A DNA stretch of 64,000 nt, taken from Anodontia alba (Eukaryota; Mollusca; Bivalvia; Lucinida; Lucinidae). The position numbers and the translations under genes are program-made. The notes below the pieces were generated by a model. That model searched no databases, had not been told where the DNA came from, and was given only the letters and a program-made list of their open reading frames with translations. Below, in pieces: positions 41,749 to 51,667 of the stretch. How positions within the stretch are numbered: the first letter of the stretch is position 1; each line of letters opens with the position of its first letter. The stretch is taken from positions 66,653,812 to 66,717,811 of the forward strand of contig OZ024835.1 of NCBI GenBank assembly GCA_964016985.1. Reading direction: 5' to 3'.

Positions 41749-41993
41749 GGGCCCAGTTGTTCAAAGCTAACGATGTCGTTAGTTAACGATTCGTTAGAAT
41801 TTAAATCGAGTGATACACAAATATGCTGGAATTTTTTGCTGAAAAAATGTGAGTAGCTTTTGCAGTGCAAAAGCTACTCACATTTTTTCAGCAAAAACTA
41901 TCAGAATATTGTATATTGAATCTGCTAAAACAGTTAACAAAATGACCCTTAACGAGCTCGTTAAGCTAACAACGCTTTGAACAACCGGGCCCA
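41749..41993. mobile_element. F foldback element
   Basis: Ends GGGCCCAGTTGTTCAAAGC and GCTTTGAACAACCGGGCCC; palindrome TGTGAGTAGCTTTTGCAGTGC opposite its inverse. Confidence 0.92.
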
Positions 41994-42084
41994 GATATAT
42001 AACATTATGATTAAGCACTGTACAGTCAAGACCTAAATTCCACCTCCAGCAGGATTTGAACCACGGATTTTGTGAACTGAAATC

Positions 42085-42291
42085 CTGATCCTGCTGAACC
42101 CAGATATGCCCTGCCTTTGCAAACAGTGTAGATCCAGATCAGTTGGCTTTTCAAAAGCCAACTGATCTGGATCTGCATTGTTAGTAATTAAATATGTGAA
42201 TTTGTATCTGCAGCCTGGATCAAGTAATCTGAGTGGCTGAAAATCAGAAGTGGGTGTGGCATCTCAATTTGTTCAGCATGGTAATTAAGGG
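42085..42291. mobile_element. B hairpin MITE, left end eroded
   Basis: Starts GATCCTGCTGAACCC without the CCC/TTAA; the right end is AAGGG before TTAA. The core stem tip is GTTGGCTTTTCAAAAGCCAAC, symmetric and different from the GCTTCTGAAGAAGC of other copies. Confidence 0.88.
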
Positions 42292-42511
42292 TTAAAATGT
42301 AAAGGTCAAAATGACAGGACTGGTCAATCAGTATGTTTCACTAGACTAGTAAATCAATGATCCACAATAACCTCATATAAAAGACTGACCTTGGTGACCT
42401 TCATTATAAATGGAATGAAAACAATGTTCAATCAAAGATCACCCCATTATGGAAATGAAATTCCTAGAGCAGTAATGAAGTTAATTTATCAATATGCATG
42501 GACACAATGTA

Positions 42512-42728
42512 CGGTAAATGTCCTAATAATTCGAACACTAAAGCGTCTGACAAAATGACATATACAAACAGTGTAGACCCTGATCAGACTGCTCCTGAAG
42601 GAGCAGTCTAATCAGGGTCTACATTGTTTGCCATTCCACTAAATATTTAAAGAAACTGCTGCATAAAAAGCAAAATTTAAGCCAAAAGAGTATGAAATAA
42701 GGTGTTCGAAATTTTAGGAAATTTACCG
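42512..42728. mobile_element. C2 hairpin MITE, TA target
   Basis: Ends CGGTAAATGTCCTAATAA and TTAGGAAATTTACCG between TA dinucleotides. Hairpin tip CTGCTCCTGAAGGAGCAG. Confidence 0.92.
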
Positions 42729-43059
42729 TAATCAAGGCACCAGATAAGATGAGTCCTGTATTCTACAATAATTACCATATTCAACCTAATTACCCCACTA
42801 TGCACTTAGGTTTCTCAAAATTAATGTGGAAACTTATGGTAAAATACGTATCTATTTACTAAGGGTACACTTTAAACAAGAGGCCCACGGGCCACAACTC
42901 GCTCACCTGTGTGAAACCGCCACTGCAGATATGCAGATGGCATGCAACATTTTTCCAATACTCTTATGACAAGGCAATGGCTTAAACAGTTTTTGAAATA
43001 TTTTGCTTACAAGGTTAAAATGCTGAAATTTTCAAAACGTCACAAGTAAAACAAGTCAC

Positions 43060-43850
43060 CCCAATGCCTCCTACCAACTTTTGAGTCAACTGGCATTTCG
43101 GTGCAGTAGAAGAAGCAAAAAATAGATTTTCAAGATGGCTGCCATCTTGGATTTCCAATCGGAATGATTATAGCTATTTTTTGATCTACAAGTCACCCTG
43201 ATGCTTCCTACTAAGTTTCAAGTCAATTGACTTTTAGGTTTAGGAGAAGAAGCGAAAAATAGATTTTCAAGATGGCTGTCATGGAGGCCATCTTGGATTT
43301 CCAATTGGCACGATTTTAGCTATTTTTGATGTACAAGTCATCCCGATGCTTCCTAGCAGGTTTGGAGTCAATTGGCCTTTCGGTTCAGGAGAAGAAGCGA
43401 AAAATAGCTTTTCAAGATGGCTGCCATGGTGGCCATCTTGGATTTCTAATCAGCACAATTTTAGCTATTTTTGATTTATAAGTCACCCCAATGCTTCCTA
43501 ACCAGTTTGGAGTCAATTGGCTTTTGGGTTTAGGAGTAGAAGCGAAAAATAGATTTTCAAGATGGCTACCATGGCGGCCATCTTGGAATTTGGACCGACA
43601 CGATTTTAGCTATATTTGATCTACAAGTCACCCTGATGCTTCCTAGCAAGTTTGGAGTCAATTGGCCTTTCGGTTCAGGAGAAGAAGCGGAAAAGATTTT
43701 CAAGATGGCGGCCATGGCGGCCATCTTGGATTTCCGATTGGAATGATTTTAGCTATTTTTTTATCTACATTTCACCCTGATGCTTCCTATCAAGTATCGA
43801 GTCAATTGGCCCTGGGGTGTAGGAAGAGTAGGCTTTTAAAGCAATTGTTC
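43060..43850. repeat. HLE2 inner satellite, about 144-bp units
   Basis: The anchor CAAGATGGC recurs at about 43131, 43268, 43413, 43558 and 43701. Each unit contains AGAAGAAGCG, GCCATCTTGG and a GCCATGGCGGCCATC-like palindrome; the first unit lacks the second half of that palindrome. Confidence 0.92.
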
Positions 43851-43949
43851 ACGCCACATGACGCACGCCGCATGACCCATGATGGACGACGGACATTGAC
43901 TGACCACAATAGCTCACCATGCGCACTTCATGCTCAGGTGAGCTAAAAA

Positions 43950-44700
43950 TCTGAGCAAATTTGGCTCAGTGGCTTCAGAGAAGTCGTCAAATTCTCAACA
44001 ATTTTCCCATATAAATGTTATGGGGCTCATACAAATGCATAGGGAAGCAAACTTGACCTTGCCATAAAAAGGTCAAATGTCAACGTACGATAATCTTTTT
44101 AGCAATTTTGGTAGATCTCCTGTCCCTGATGATTTGTGCACAGATTTAGCCCCAAGGCCTCCTCAGTTCTGAAGAAGAAGATTTTTAAAGGGTCTTACCA
44201 TATATGGGCATGGTAGCCATCTTGGTCGACCTACCGTGACCATTTTAGCAATCTTTCGTTCCCCTGACTTGAGAAGGCACAATATGAAATTTGAGCAAAT
44301 TTGGCTCAGTGGCTTCAGAGAAGAAGAAATTTAAAATTCTCAACAATTTTCCTATTTAAATGTATGGGGCTCATACAAATGCATAGGGAAGTGAACTTGA
44401 CCTTGCCGTAAAAAGGTCAAACGTCAACGTACGACAATTCTTTTAGCAACTTTGGTTGACCTCTCGTCCCCGATGATTCGTGCAAAGATTCAGCCCCAAG
44501 GCATCCTTGGTTATGGAGAAGAAGATTTTTAAAGGTTTTTACCATATATGGGCATGGCGGCCAACTTGGTCGACGGACCGCGACCATTTTAGCAATCTTT
44601 CGTTCCCCCACCCTAAGGAGGCTCCATATGAAATTTGAGCAAAATTGGCTCAGCGGCTTCAGAGGAGAAGTCGTTTGAAATGTTAACGGACGGACGGACG
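43950..44700. repeat. HLE2 outer satellite, about 341-bp units
   Basis: GAGCAAATTTGGCTCAGTGG recurs at about 43953 and 44294, and as GAGCAAAATTGGCTCAGCGG near 44636. Two full units and a partial third lie between the two 3' ends. A short (GGAC)n run ends the block. Confidence 0.9.
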
Positions 44701-44999
44701 GACGAAAAGTGATCACAATAGCTCATCCTGAGCAGAGCTCAGGTGAGCTAAAAAAGATCAGTAAATGACTTATTTAATGATGTTTATGATTTTTTTTTCT
44801 GGTTTTCTTTATACAAGTCGATGCAATTCAAATGGGTACCCACAACATATGCTTTTATAAGGAAGCAGATAAAATACATGGTTGTAATCTAAAGACAATG
44901 AAATTCTTGACTGTGCGCGTATAGGGACATATATGTGTGGTAATTAAATCCAAGACTGTGAATACAGCAATAGCCCTGTAAGCGCAAAGTCAAACAATT

Positions 45000-45615
45000 T
45001 CGGAGTCCAGACTAATCCCTAGTACTTTTATCCAAAATGGATCTTAGTTAAGTGAAGATTCTGATCAGGCTGATCTAATTTTAGCTGGGCTATGTCCAAA
45101 GGTACATTACATTATCTGACATTGCAGCACCTAAAGATTTTACAAGGAATAACCCTTTTTTGAGAGAACGAAGACACACTCAAACAGAAATGCAAATGGC
45201 TGAAGTGTGGAAGTTTTCTGGGCCAGACTTAGTGTCAGCCTCATTGGTCACACTTATATAAATTTTAAAAGTTCAGAGAATAGGTTTTATGATCCCAAAT
45301 TTCCGAAAAATATAACTGAACTATTATAATTTATTTTCCATAGACATCAATACGAAAAAGCACTTCAAATGAACTCCTTATGGAACTTCCATACCAAAAA
45401 TGTATAATGAGGAGTTTCACCCCAAAATCCATGCTGAAACCCACCATGTAGGCTATATCTATAATAAATAATTCCAATTACATCATATTAACACCACAAG
45501 ATAAATAATAACTTTCTCAAAAACAACATGCAATCCATTTACTGTGTACCATCAACAATGATGTATCATTCAAATGTTACAAAGTTTGCCTGTCATGGGA
45601 ATAAAATCTGCTCAG
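45000..45615. other. Unassigned DNA
   Basis: No gene or clear repeat; a core 2-like scrap (GATTCTGATCAGGCTGATC) lies near 45058. Confidence 0.35.
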
Positions 45616-45619
45616 TGAA

Positions 45620-45863
45620 CCATTACCACTCTATAGGCAAATTCAGCAGATGTAAAACTGATGATATTTTTCTTATTTTTCCCACAAAACAGGATTTTGA
45701 CATTTCATGCAAAGTGTCTCCTTGGAGACAATTTGCATGAAATGTAAAAACCTGTAAAGGAGACAAAAAAATTTGCATGAAATGTAAAAACCTGTTTTCT
45801 GGGAAAAATAAGAAAAATATTTCTATGTGTCTAAACTGCTGAAAATCTTACCCAGAGTGCTAT
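45620..45863. mobile_element. G hairpin MITE with partial arm duplication
   Basis: CAAATTCAGCAGATG, core TTTCATGCAAAGTGTCTCC. The right arm ATTTGCATGAAATGTAAAAACC occurs twice in tandem. Confidence 0.82.
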
Positions 45864-45965
45864 TAAATTAGCATTAAGACCTCGACTTGTCTGCCACCTG
45901 TATGACCATTCCCACCTTTTTTAATGTTCAACTGCACATACCTGCACATTTCTCAAATGATAAAA

Positions 45966-46496
45966 TGCAAGCGCCAGATACGATGGGATATCCGTATATG
46001 TTTTCTTATTTGTCCACAAAAACATAATATACCGTATTCGACCTAATTACCGCACTGTGCGCTTAGGTTTTTCAAAATTACTGGAAACACTCATTTGTGG
46101 TAAAATATGTATCTATCTACTAAGGATACACCATAAAAAAGATCAGAAAAGGACTTATTTGATGATGATTATGCGATTTTTTTTCTGATTTTCTTTACAA
46201 AGGCCATGTTGTGGGTACTCATTTGAATATCGACAAGTCGATGCAATTCAAATGAGTACCCACAACATATGCCTCTATAAAGAGTAAAGAAAAAAATACA
46301 CTGGCTGTAATCCGAAGACTACGGAATTACTTGACTGTGCACTTACTGGGGTATGTGCTGTAATTAGATCGAATACGGTAGGTACATTGGAAGCGCCACA
46401 AGGAAGTGCTTCTAATGAGTACCCACAACTTAAGTTTTCATGGAGAAATAAGAAATTAAAATATCAATAATTTTTGGTTGAAAAAAATTGCCTTAT
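45966..46496. mobile_element. A1 MITE split by an H element
   Basis: GCGCCAGATACGATGGG and TTTCTTATTTGTCCACAAAAAC before H; GGTACATTGGAAGCGCC and the complete right arm after it. Confidence 0.85.
46032..46378. mobile_element. H hairpin MITE, TA target
   Basis: 347 bp, ends CCGTATTCGACCTAATTACC and TAATTAGATCGAATACGG between TA dinucleotides. The left core arm lost part of GAATTGCATC. Confidence 0.92.
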
Positions 46497-46611
46497 CACC
46501 AGCTAGCATTCTATGTAAATCTACATCGGGCCGTCATCGGGCCGTCAGCTACCATGACAGCCTGGTGACGGCCTGATATAGATTTACATAGAATGCTGAC
46601 TGGGTCTCAAG
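46496..46611. mobile_element. L palindromic element
   Basis: CCAGCTAGCATTCTATGTAA, ATCTACATCGGGCCGTC, inverse at the right ending ATAGAATGCTGACTGGG. The element is little more than the palindrome. Confidence 0.78.
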
Positions 46612-46686
46612 TTACTTGGAACTATGTGAAAACTGCCAACAACAAACCATAGCATGCGCTGGGAAATACTTTATGTAATCATTATC

Positions 46687-46878
46687 TTAGGTCTAGATAA
46701 GAGTGGGTATCAGGTAAATATTTTTCTTATTTCTCCACAAAACCTATGATGTAGGTACCAATTAGAAGCACCTCGCTGAGGCACTTCTAATGAGTATCCA
46801 TAACATATGTTTACATGAAGATATAAGAAAAATATTAATATTTTTGTATTGAAAAATGGCATCTTACCAAGAGCTATG
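46687..46878. mobile_element. A1 hairpin MITE
   Basis: CTTAGGTCTAGATAAGAG to CTTACCAAGAGCTATG; flanks CATTAT and ATTATT are consistent with a decayed 6-bp duplication. Confidence 0.87.
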
Positions 46879-46994
46879 ATTATTTAGCAATAAAGTAGGT
46901 TTTATTGTGCAGTCCCCAAATGTCCAAACATTTAATCCTGCAGTTCAATATTTATTATTTACATTAAATGCTTTATATAAATATTATTACACAA

Positions 46995-47460
46995 TTCCCA
47001 TAGAAGGCATATCTCATAACAATGAAAGGGCACAGCTCACATATGGATAGTGACACAAAAAAAGGTATCTTATACACAGATCGAGATAAAAGAACTCAAA
47101 CAATTTTTGTGTCCCCACACCTCAAACATTCTAAGTTACATGCCTCCCTTGAAAAGAAAATCTTTGATCACCAAATTCTAATCGACTCAAAGGCATGTCC
47201 CAAAGATATATCCATGCATGCAAGTTTCATGAAAATCCACCGGTCTGACGAAGAGATACCCAGCTAGCATTTACGTAAATCTACATCGGCCGATGACGGC
47301 CCGATATAGATTTACGTAGAATGCTGACTGGGTATCTAACAAACAAGAAATTGACATGCTAACATGACGCCAATGCCATAGGGATCCACATCAAAACACA
47401 TATGCCCTCCCCCACCCCACCTTCAGTGACTGCCCCCATCTCCAGTGAAGGGACATAAAT
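46995..47460. repeat. P-like repeat, interrupted by L
   Basis: CAAGTTTCATGAAAATCCACC, AGAGATAC and CTAACATGACGCCAATGCC, then GAAGGGACATAAAT, resemble the P repeat near 4 kb. Confidence 0.45.
47264..47334. mobile_element. L palindromic element
   Basis: 71 bp: CCCAGCTAGCATTTACG to GTAGAATGCTGACTGGG, flanked by GATA and TATC, which extend the palindrome. Confidence 0.82.
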
Positions 47461-47607
47461 AATTTTTCAAACAATTAATTACTGCCCTATGCATTGCATT
47501 AGGTTCTACAGCAATATTGACAGAGACTGGCATGAACCGAGGCAACTCAAATTAGAATATGGGACATATTTTTGTGCTGAAAACCCATATCTCAAATATG
47601 CAGCTTC

Positions 47608-47825
47608 TGTATGAATTCATGTTTAATGACACATCAACCCTTGTTGGTCATTTTGTGTCATCTCCCAAAGAAAGGGAGAAAATGGACAGCTGAGGTAACA
47701 GAGGTAAGTAAATACAGAAATAGAAGAGAATGAAAGAAAATATGAATGACAGTGCAGAACCCCCCACACACACAGACCACCCCTTCCCCCCCGCCCCACC
47801 CCTACCTTCCCACAACATGTTGCAG
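47608..47825 (-). mobile_element. SINE-I, 5'-truncated, 14-bp TSD
   Basis: TSD AAATATGCAGCTTC at 47594-47607 and 47826-47839. The 3' half and the purine-rich middle are present (ATGACACATCAACCC; CTCCCAAAGAAAGGG); the 5' part is missing. Confidence 0.92.
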
Positions 47826-48052
47826 AAATATGCAGCTTCACTAGTGAACTGGTTCATAAAACGTGACTTAAGAACTTTCTTCATTTGAAACAACATATAA
47901 TCTTCTAACAATTACTTGGCACGGTGTTTAGTCAATCATTAATTATTAATATATTTGTAATTGTGTCCTTTGCCCTAAAAAGCAAGTAATTATGCTGAAC
48001 TATGCAAATTTACAGCAAAAACTGTTGATCTGGGTGATCGAAGAATGTTAAT

Positions 48053-48238
48053 CATAGCTCCAGTTAAAAACCTTTCTTGTCAACAGAAAAGTATCAAGTT
48101 TTCTTATTTCTCCACGAAAACATGTTGTGGACATTCATTAGAAGCGCCTCGACAAGGCACTTCTAATGAGTACCCACAACATAAGTGTGTGGAGAAATAA
48201 GAAAAATATGTGGATATCCCCTCTTATCCTGAGCTATG
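48053..48238. mobile_element. A1 hairpin MITE whose TSD was hit by B
   Basis: Ends CATAGCTCCAGTTAAAAACC and CTTATCCTGAGCTATG. Left flank GTTAAT (48047-48052). The right flank is G-TTAA, then the B element, then TTAAT, so the exact 6-bp GTTAAT is restored when B is removed. Confidence 0.93.
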
Positions 48239-48243
48239 GTTAA

Positions 48244-48447
48244 CCCTGGTCCTGCTGATTCCGGATGTGTCCTGCCTTTGCAAACAGTGTAGATCTAGAT
48301 CAGTTGGCTTCTGTCAAGAAGCCAACTGATCTGGATCTGCACTGTTTGCCATTATGTGAATTTATATCAACAATCTGGATCAAGTAATCTGACTGGCTGA
48401 AAATTAGAAATGGGCGTGACATCTTAATTTATTCAGCATGACAAAGT
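48244..48447. mobile_element. B hairpin MITE
   Basis: TTAA at 48240-48243; ends CCCTGGTCCTGCTGATTCC and CATGACAAAG followed by TTTAA. Stem tip GCTTCTGTCAAGAAGC. Confidence 0.92.
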
Positions 48448-48499
48448 TTAATGTCATACCTGCATGTGTCTCACATATGTTCCAGTACAATAAAGTACA

Positions 48500-48693
48500 T
48501 AATAGCTCTACATAAAATAACCAAAAATATTGATTTTTTTTCCCTTATTTCATCAAGAAAACATATGTTGTGGGTATTCATTAGAAGCACCTAACCAAGG
48601 TGCTTCTAATGAATACCTACAACATATATTTTGGTGAAGATATAAGAAAAATATCAATATTTTTTGGTTGTAAAAGACTGTCTCATCTAGAGC
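48500..48693. mobile_element. A1 hairpin MITE, symmetric core variant
   Basis: Core TATTCATTAGAAGCACCTA opposite AAGGTGCTTCTAATGAATA: both arms have the same change of GTACTC to GTATTC. Confidence 0.87.
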
Positions 48694-48777
48694 TCAGGAC
48701 CACATACCTGTAGATGACTAAGCCACAGCTCTGCAAAAAAAACGTTTTTTTTTCAACCAACTTATTGCACAAAAACT

Positions 48778-48890
48778 GTATTCTTCCTAAGTATTAGGAC
48801 AGACATGCTGACCAAACAGTGTAGATCCAGATCAGATGCCACAGAATGCCACATCAGATCTGTGTCTACACTGTTTATGATACATAAGTA
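48778..48890. mobile_element. C1 MITE, left two-thirds
   Basis: TCCTAAGTATTAGGACAGAC, core 2 hairpin to CTACACTGTTTATG; the right arm is missing. Confidence 0.72.
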
Positions 48891-49015
48891 TGACACTATG
48901 TAAGAACCCATTAGAACTGCTTTAACTAATGGTTCATAGGAATGGGTACATATCAAAGGGAAGCTGGTTTTGCTCCTTTTTTTAACTTTTTTTTTCTATT
49001 TTTTTTTAATTTTTT

Positions 49016-49085
49016 TATTTAGAGTTTTACAGCCCAGTGAACACCATTAAGGTCATACTCATGTTTTTCCTGGACATTCCAAGAA
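49016..49085 (-). mobile_element. SINE1b 3' fragment
   Basis: GAGTTTTACAGCCCAGTG and ATTAAGGTCATACTCATG only. Confidence 0.5.
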
Positions 49086-49423
49086 GGATTTTCTGAAATA
49101 TTAATGCACAAAATACAAAATCTAGGAAAAAAAGTAAGAAATATTTTAGGACAATTACCATACCCTGACTTCACAGATGCAAAAAGTTGATTCAAAAGGC
49201 CTTCAAACAACCAGCTCTTTTTGTGTGACAAAGGCCATTTCGTGTCACTAATTAGAGAGGGCTGAGTCTAAGCATTTAAAATGAAGTTTTAACCTTTCAA
49301 CCAGGTCATAAACTGACAAAATAAGCTGTTCTTTTATCAACCCACCCAGAATAATAACAGAGAGGGTAGACACAAATTAAGATACTATCTTCCACTCTAA
49401 ATATTTCCAACCTGAAGACCTAA

Positions 49424-49617
49424 TAAAAGCTCCAGACAAGGCATTTTTTTCAACTGAAAAGTACTGATATTTATATTAGTACTCCATGAAAAGATATGTT
49501 ATGGGTACTCATTAGAAGCGCCTTGGCGAGGCGCTTCTAATGAGTACCCACAACATATGTTTTTGCAGCGAATTAAAAAAATTATTAAGCGGATACTCCT
49601 TCTTATCTGGAAATATG
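49424..49617. mobile_element. A1 hairpin MITE
   Basis: AAGCTCCAGACAAGGC, core GAAGCGCCTTGGCGAGGCGC, right arm CCTTCTTATCTGG. Confidence 0.87.
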
Positions 49618-49619
49618 TA

Positions 49620-49925
49620 ATATTTCTGAACTGAAGTCCTAACCAAACAGTCCAGGAAGAATGAGTCTTATGAAGCTGAAAATGAGCTGTCAATTTCATT
49701 ATCTGTCAATTGGCAGAATGGGTTTATTATTTCTGACAGGTATAAGTTGTACACCCTTTGTAGCTCTTTCTTCAAGGACCAAAATGTCTCTTTAGCGGTT
49801 TTATCAATGACTGGATCGAATCTTGCAAATTACCATGCATACATGTACAGCACACCTGGAAACTGCTTTGTTCGTATATTGAGTACATATCATGTAGTGG
49901 TGTCTTGATGGGCAAGAATAATGAT
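49620..49925. other. Unassigned DNA
   Basis: Nothing recognised. Confidence 0.35.
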
Positions 49926-50352
49926 GATCTGGGCCCAGTTGTTCAAAGCGTCGTTAGCTTAACGAGCTCGTTAAGGGTCATTTCGTTAACTGTTTTAGCG
50001 GATTGAATATACAATATTTTGATATTTTTTGCTGAAAAAATGTGAGTAGCTTTTGCACTGCAAAAGCTACTCACATTTTTTCAGCAAAAAATTTCAGCAT
50101 ATTTGCATATCACTCGATTAAAATTTTAACGAATCGTTAACTAACGACATCGTTAGGTTTGAACAACTGGGCCCTGGTGTTTTATGTCCCTTTTAACATT
50201 ATTCAAGTCATATCGAGAGCATCATCAGATGAGAGGATGATAATGAAAGGCTCTTTGCAATGATGTGCCATACAGTCACAAGTTGAATTCTGCCTACAGC
50301 TGAACCCAGGATCTCTTGATCCGAAGTCGGGAGCCCTAACCACTCAGCCATG
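49926..50352 (-). mobile_element. SINE2 with F inserted near its 3' end
   Basis: AATGATGATCTGG before F; TGGTGTTTTATGTCCC after it, then body and head (GCTGAACCCAGGATC inverse B box) to about 50350. Confidence 0.83.
49932..50175. mobile_element. F foldback element
   Basis: Ends GGGCCCAGTTGTTCAAAGC and GTTTGAACAACTGGGCCC. The outer arms contain the inverted pair GTTAGCTTAACGAGCTCG and TTAACTAACGACATCG. Confidence 0.92.
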
Positions 50353-50354
50353 TA

Positions 50355-50800
50355 GAAGCCACTTTGATGACGGAAGTGGGAGAGCACTGATAATACTGCT
50401 GATCTTCATGAAGCATTATACGCAACTCTTACATTTGGCTGGTACTATTACCTATTACAACAAGTCTTGAACCAGTGCTGTGTGAGGCTAACTATTTAGC
50501 TCAGTCAGAAACCATGATCCTTAGATACATGTTATTTTGTTTGACAGTATTGTCCTACCAAAATCAATTCAGAGATTCAATGAGCACATTCCACGCCCCC
50601 ACGCCCCCCCACCCCCCTCCAAAAAAAAAAAAAAAAAAATCATACAAAAGACCTATACGTCATCTGGAGCCAGGGCACATAATAACAATAATAATAATAA
50701 TAACTGAAAAGACAGCACTCCAGACCATAAACAAAGACTTCAGACAAATCAGATGTAAATTATTTCTTGTTTCAAAATGTGCAAGAGCTCTTTCATAATT
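50355..50800. other. Unassigned DNA with homopolymers
   Basis: C-rich then poly(A) at 50596-50639 and (AAT)n at about 50684-50702. The 107-residue open frame is driven by this low complexity. Confidence 0.45.
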
Positions 50801-50802
50801 AA

Positions 50803-50990
50803 CTCCACATAAGAGTCCACATCCAGATAAATATTTTTTGTCCTATTTCTCCATGAAAACATAGGTTATTGGGTTCTCAGCAGAAGTGCCTCAGCAGGCC
50901 ACTTCTAATGAGTACCCACAACATATATTTCCATAGAGAAATATGACTTAATAAAAAATTTTTGGATGAAGAACATGTATCTTGGGCTAT
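50803..50990. mobile_element. A1 hairpin MITE, diverged
   Basis: ACATCCAGATAAATATT, core GAAGTGCCTCAGCAGGCCAC, then a shortened right arm GGATGAAGAACATGTATC. Confidence 0.75.
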
Positions 50991-51180
50991 TAATCTGCAC
51001 ATTAAAATTTTTGCACATAAAATGACAGACTGAGTGACATTTCTAATGCATTATTTAAATGCGGAATCACAATAAAAGGAAGACACCAGATGTATTTCAG
51101 TCCATGCATGGTGGCTTTAACAAGCCTCCAGGGTGACACAGAGTAATTCCTATTGCATGTCTAATGAATCTGATTATTAA

Positions 51181-51398
51181 CCTTTACCACTTTTCCTGCA
51201 ATTACAGCCGATGATAAACTGATATTTTTTCTTATTTTTCACAGAAAACAGGCCTAAATATTTCATGTAAATTGTTTCAAACAAAATAGGCTTTGACATT
51301 TCATACAATGGAGACAATTTGCATGAAATGTCAAGCCTATTTGGAGAAAAAAAATTTTTTCAAAATGTCATCTGCTGAATTTTTTTTTTCCAGAATGC
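51181..51398. mobile_element. G hairpin MITE with rearranged core
   Basis: TTAA at 51177-51180 and 51399-51402. The left core arm is duplicated (ATTTCATGTAAATTG, then CATTTCATACAATGG) before GAGACAATTTGCATGAAATG. Confidence 0.8.
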
Positions 51399-51409
51399 TT
51401 AAACCTTAA

Positions 51410-51646
51410 CCCTTAAAGCGCCAAGAAAAACTTCATCTGAAAATGTCGTCTGTTTATGCCGTCTGCTGAATATTCTTGCAAACTTTTCAAACCTAATTTT
51501 GCATACAGGCAAACAGTGTGGACCCAAACCAGACTGCTCCTAGAGGAGCAGTCTGATCTGGGTCCACACTGTTTGCAAAAATGACTTTTAAAATGACAAG
51601 CAGATGGCAAAGCTGACGACAATAGTTGTGATTGGCGCTTTAAATG
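51410..51646. mobile_element. G3 MITE, TTAA target
   Basis: TTAA at 51406-51409 and 51647-51650. Ends CCCTTAAAGCGCCAAG and TTGGCGCTTTAAATG; core 2 GACTGCTCCTAGAGGAGCAGTC. Confidence 0.92.
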
Positions 51647-51667
51647 TTAATGAAATTGAGGATACCA

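Larger units (their letters stand above)
41389..42084 (-). mobile_element. SINE2 carrying SINE1, SINE-I scrap and F
   Basis: The left end GATGATTTGGTGTTTTACC and right part GCACTGTACAGTCAAG...GGATTTGAACCACGG are SINE2. Three other elements sit between them, and a B element starts where the head should end. Confidence 0.78.
42876..44752 (+). mobile_element. HLE2: Helitron-like element with two 3' ends
   Basis: The left end AACAAGAGGCCCACGGGCC is followed by CGCTCACCTG. A right end CACAATAGCTCACC...CTCAGGTGAGCTAA stands at about 43905-43948, and a second one, GATCACAATAGCTCATCC...CTCAGGTGAGCTAA, at about 44709-44752. The outer one has a perfect hairpin CCTGAGC-AGA-GCTCAGG at 44727-44743 just before TGAGCTAA. 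GCTCACCTG and CAGGTGAGC are subterminal inverted repeats, as in HLE1. No replicase is encoded. Confidence 0.82.
42775..44960. mobile_element. H MITE split by HLE2
   Basis: The left part CATATTCAACCTAATTACC runs to GGGTACACTTT. HLE2 follows. The right part AGATCAGTAAATGACTTATT runs to GTGGTAATTAAATCC. Intact H copies at 7.1 and 46.0 kb show the unoccupied site (ACACTTAAAAAAGATCAG). Confidence 0.88.

Noticed and set aside
43662..44716. Open frames with Arg/His/Gly-rich products
   Set aside because: They fall within the HLE2 satellites and repeat with the units.
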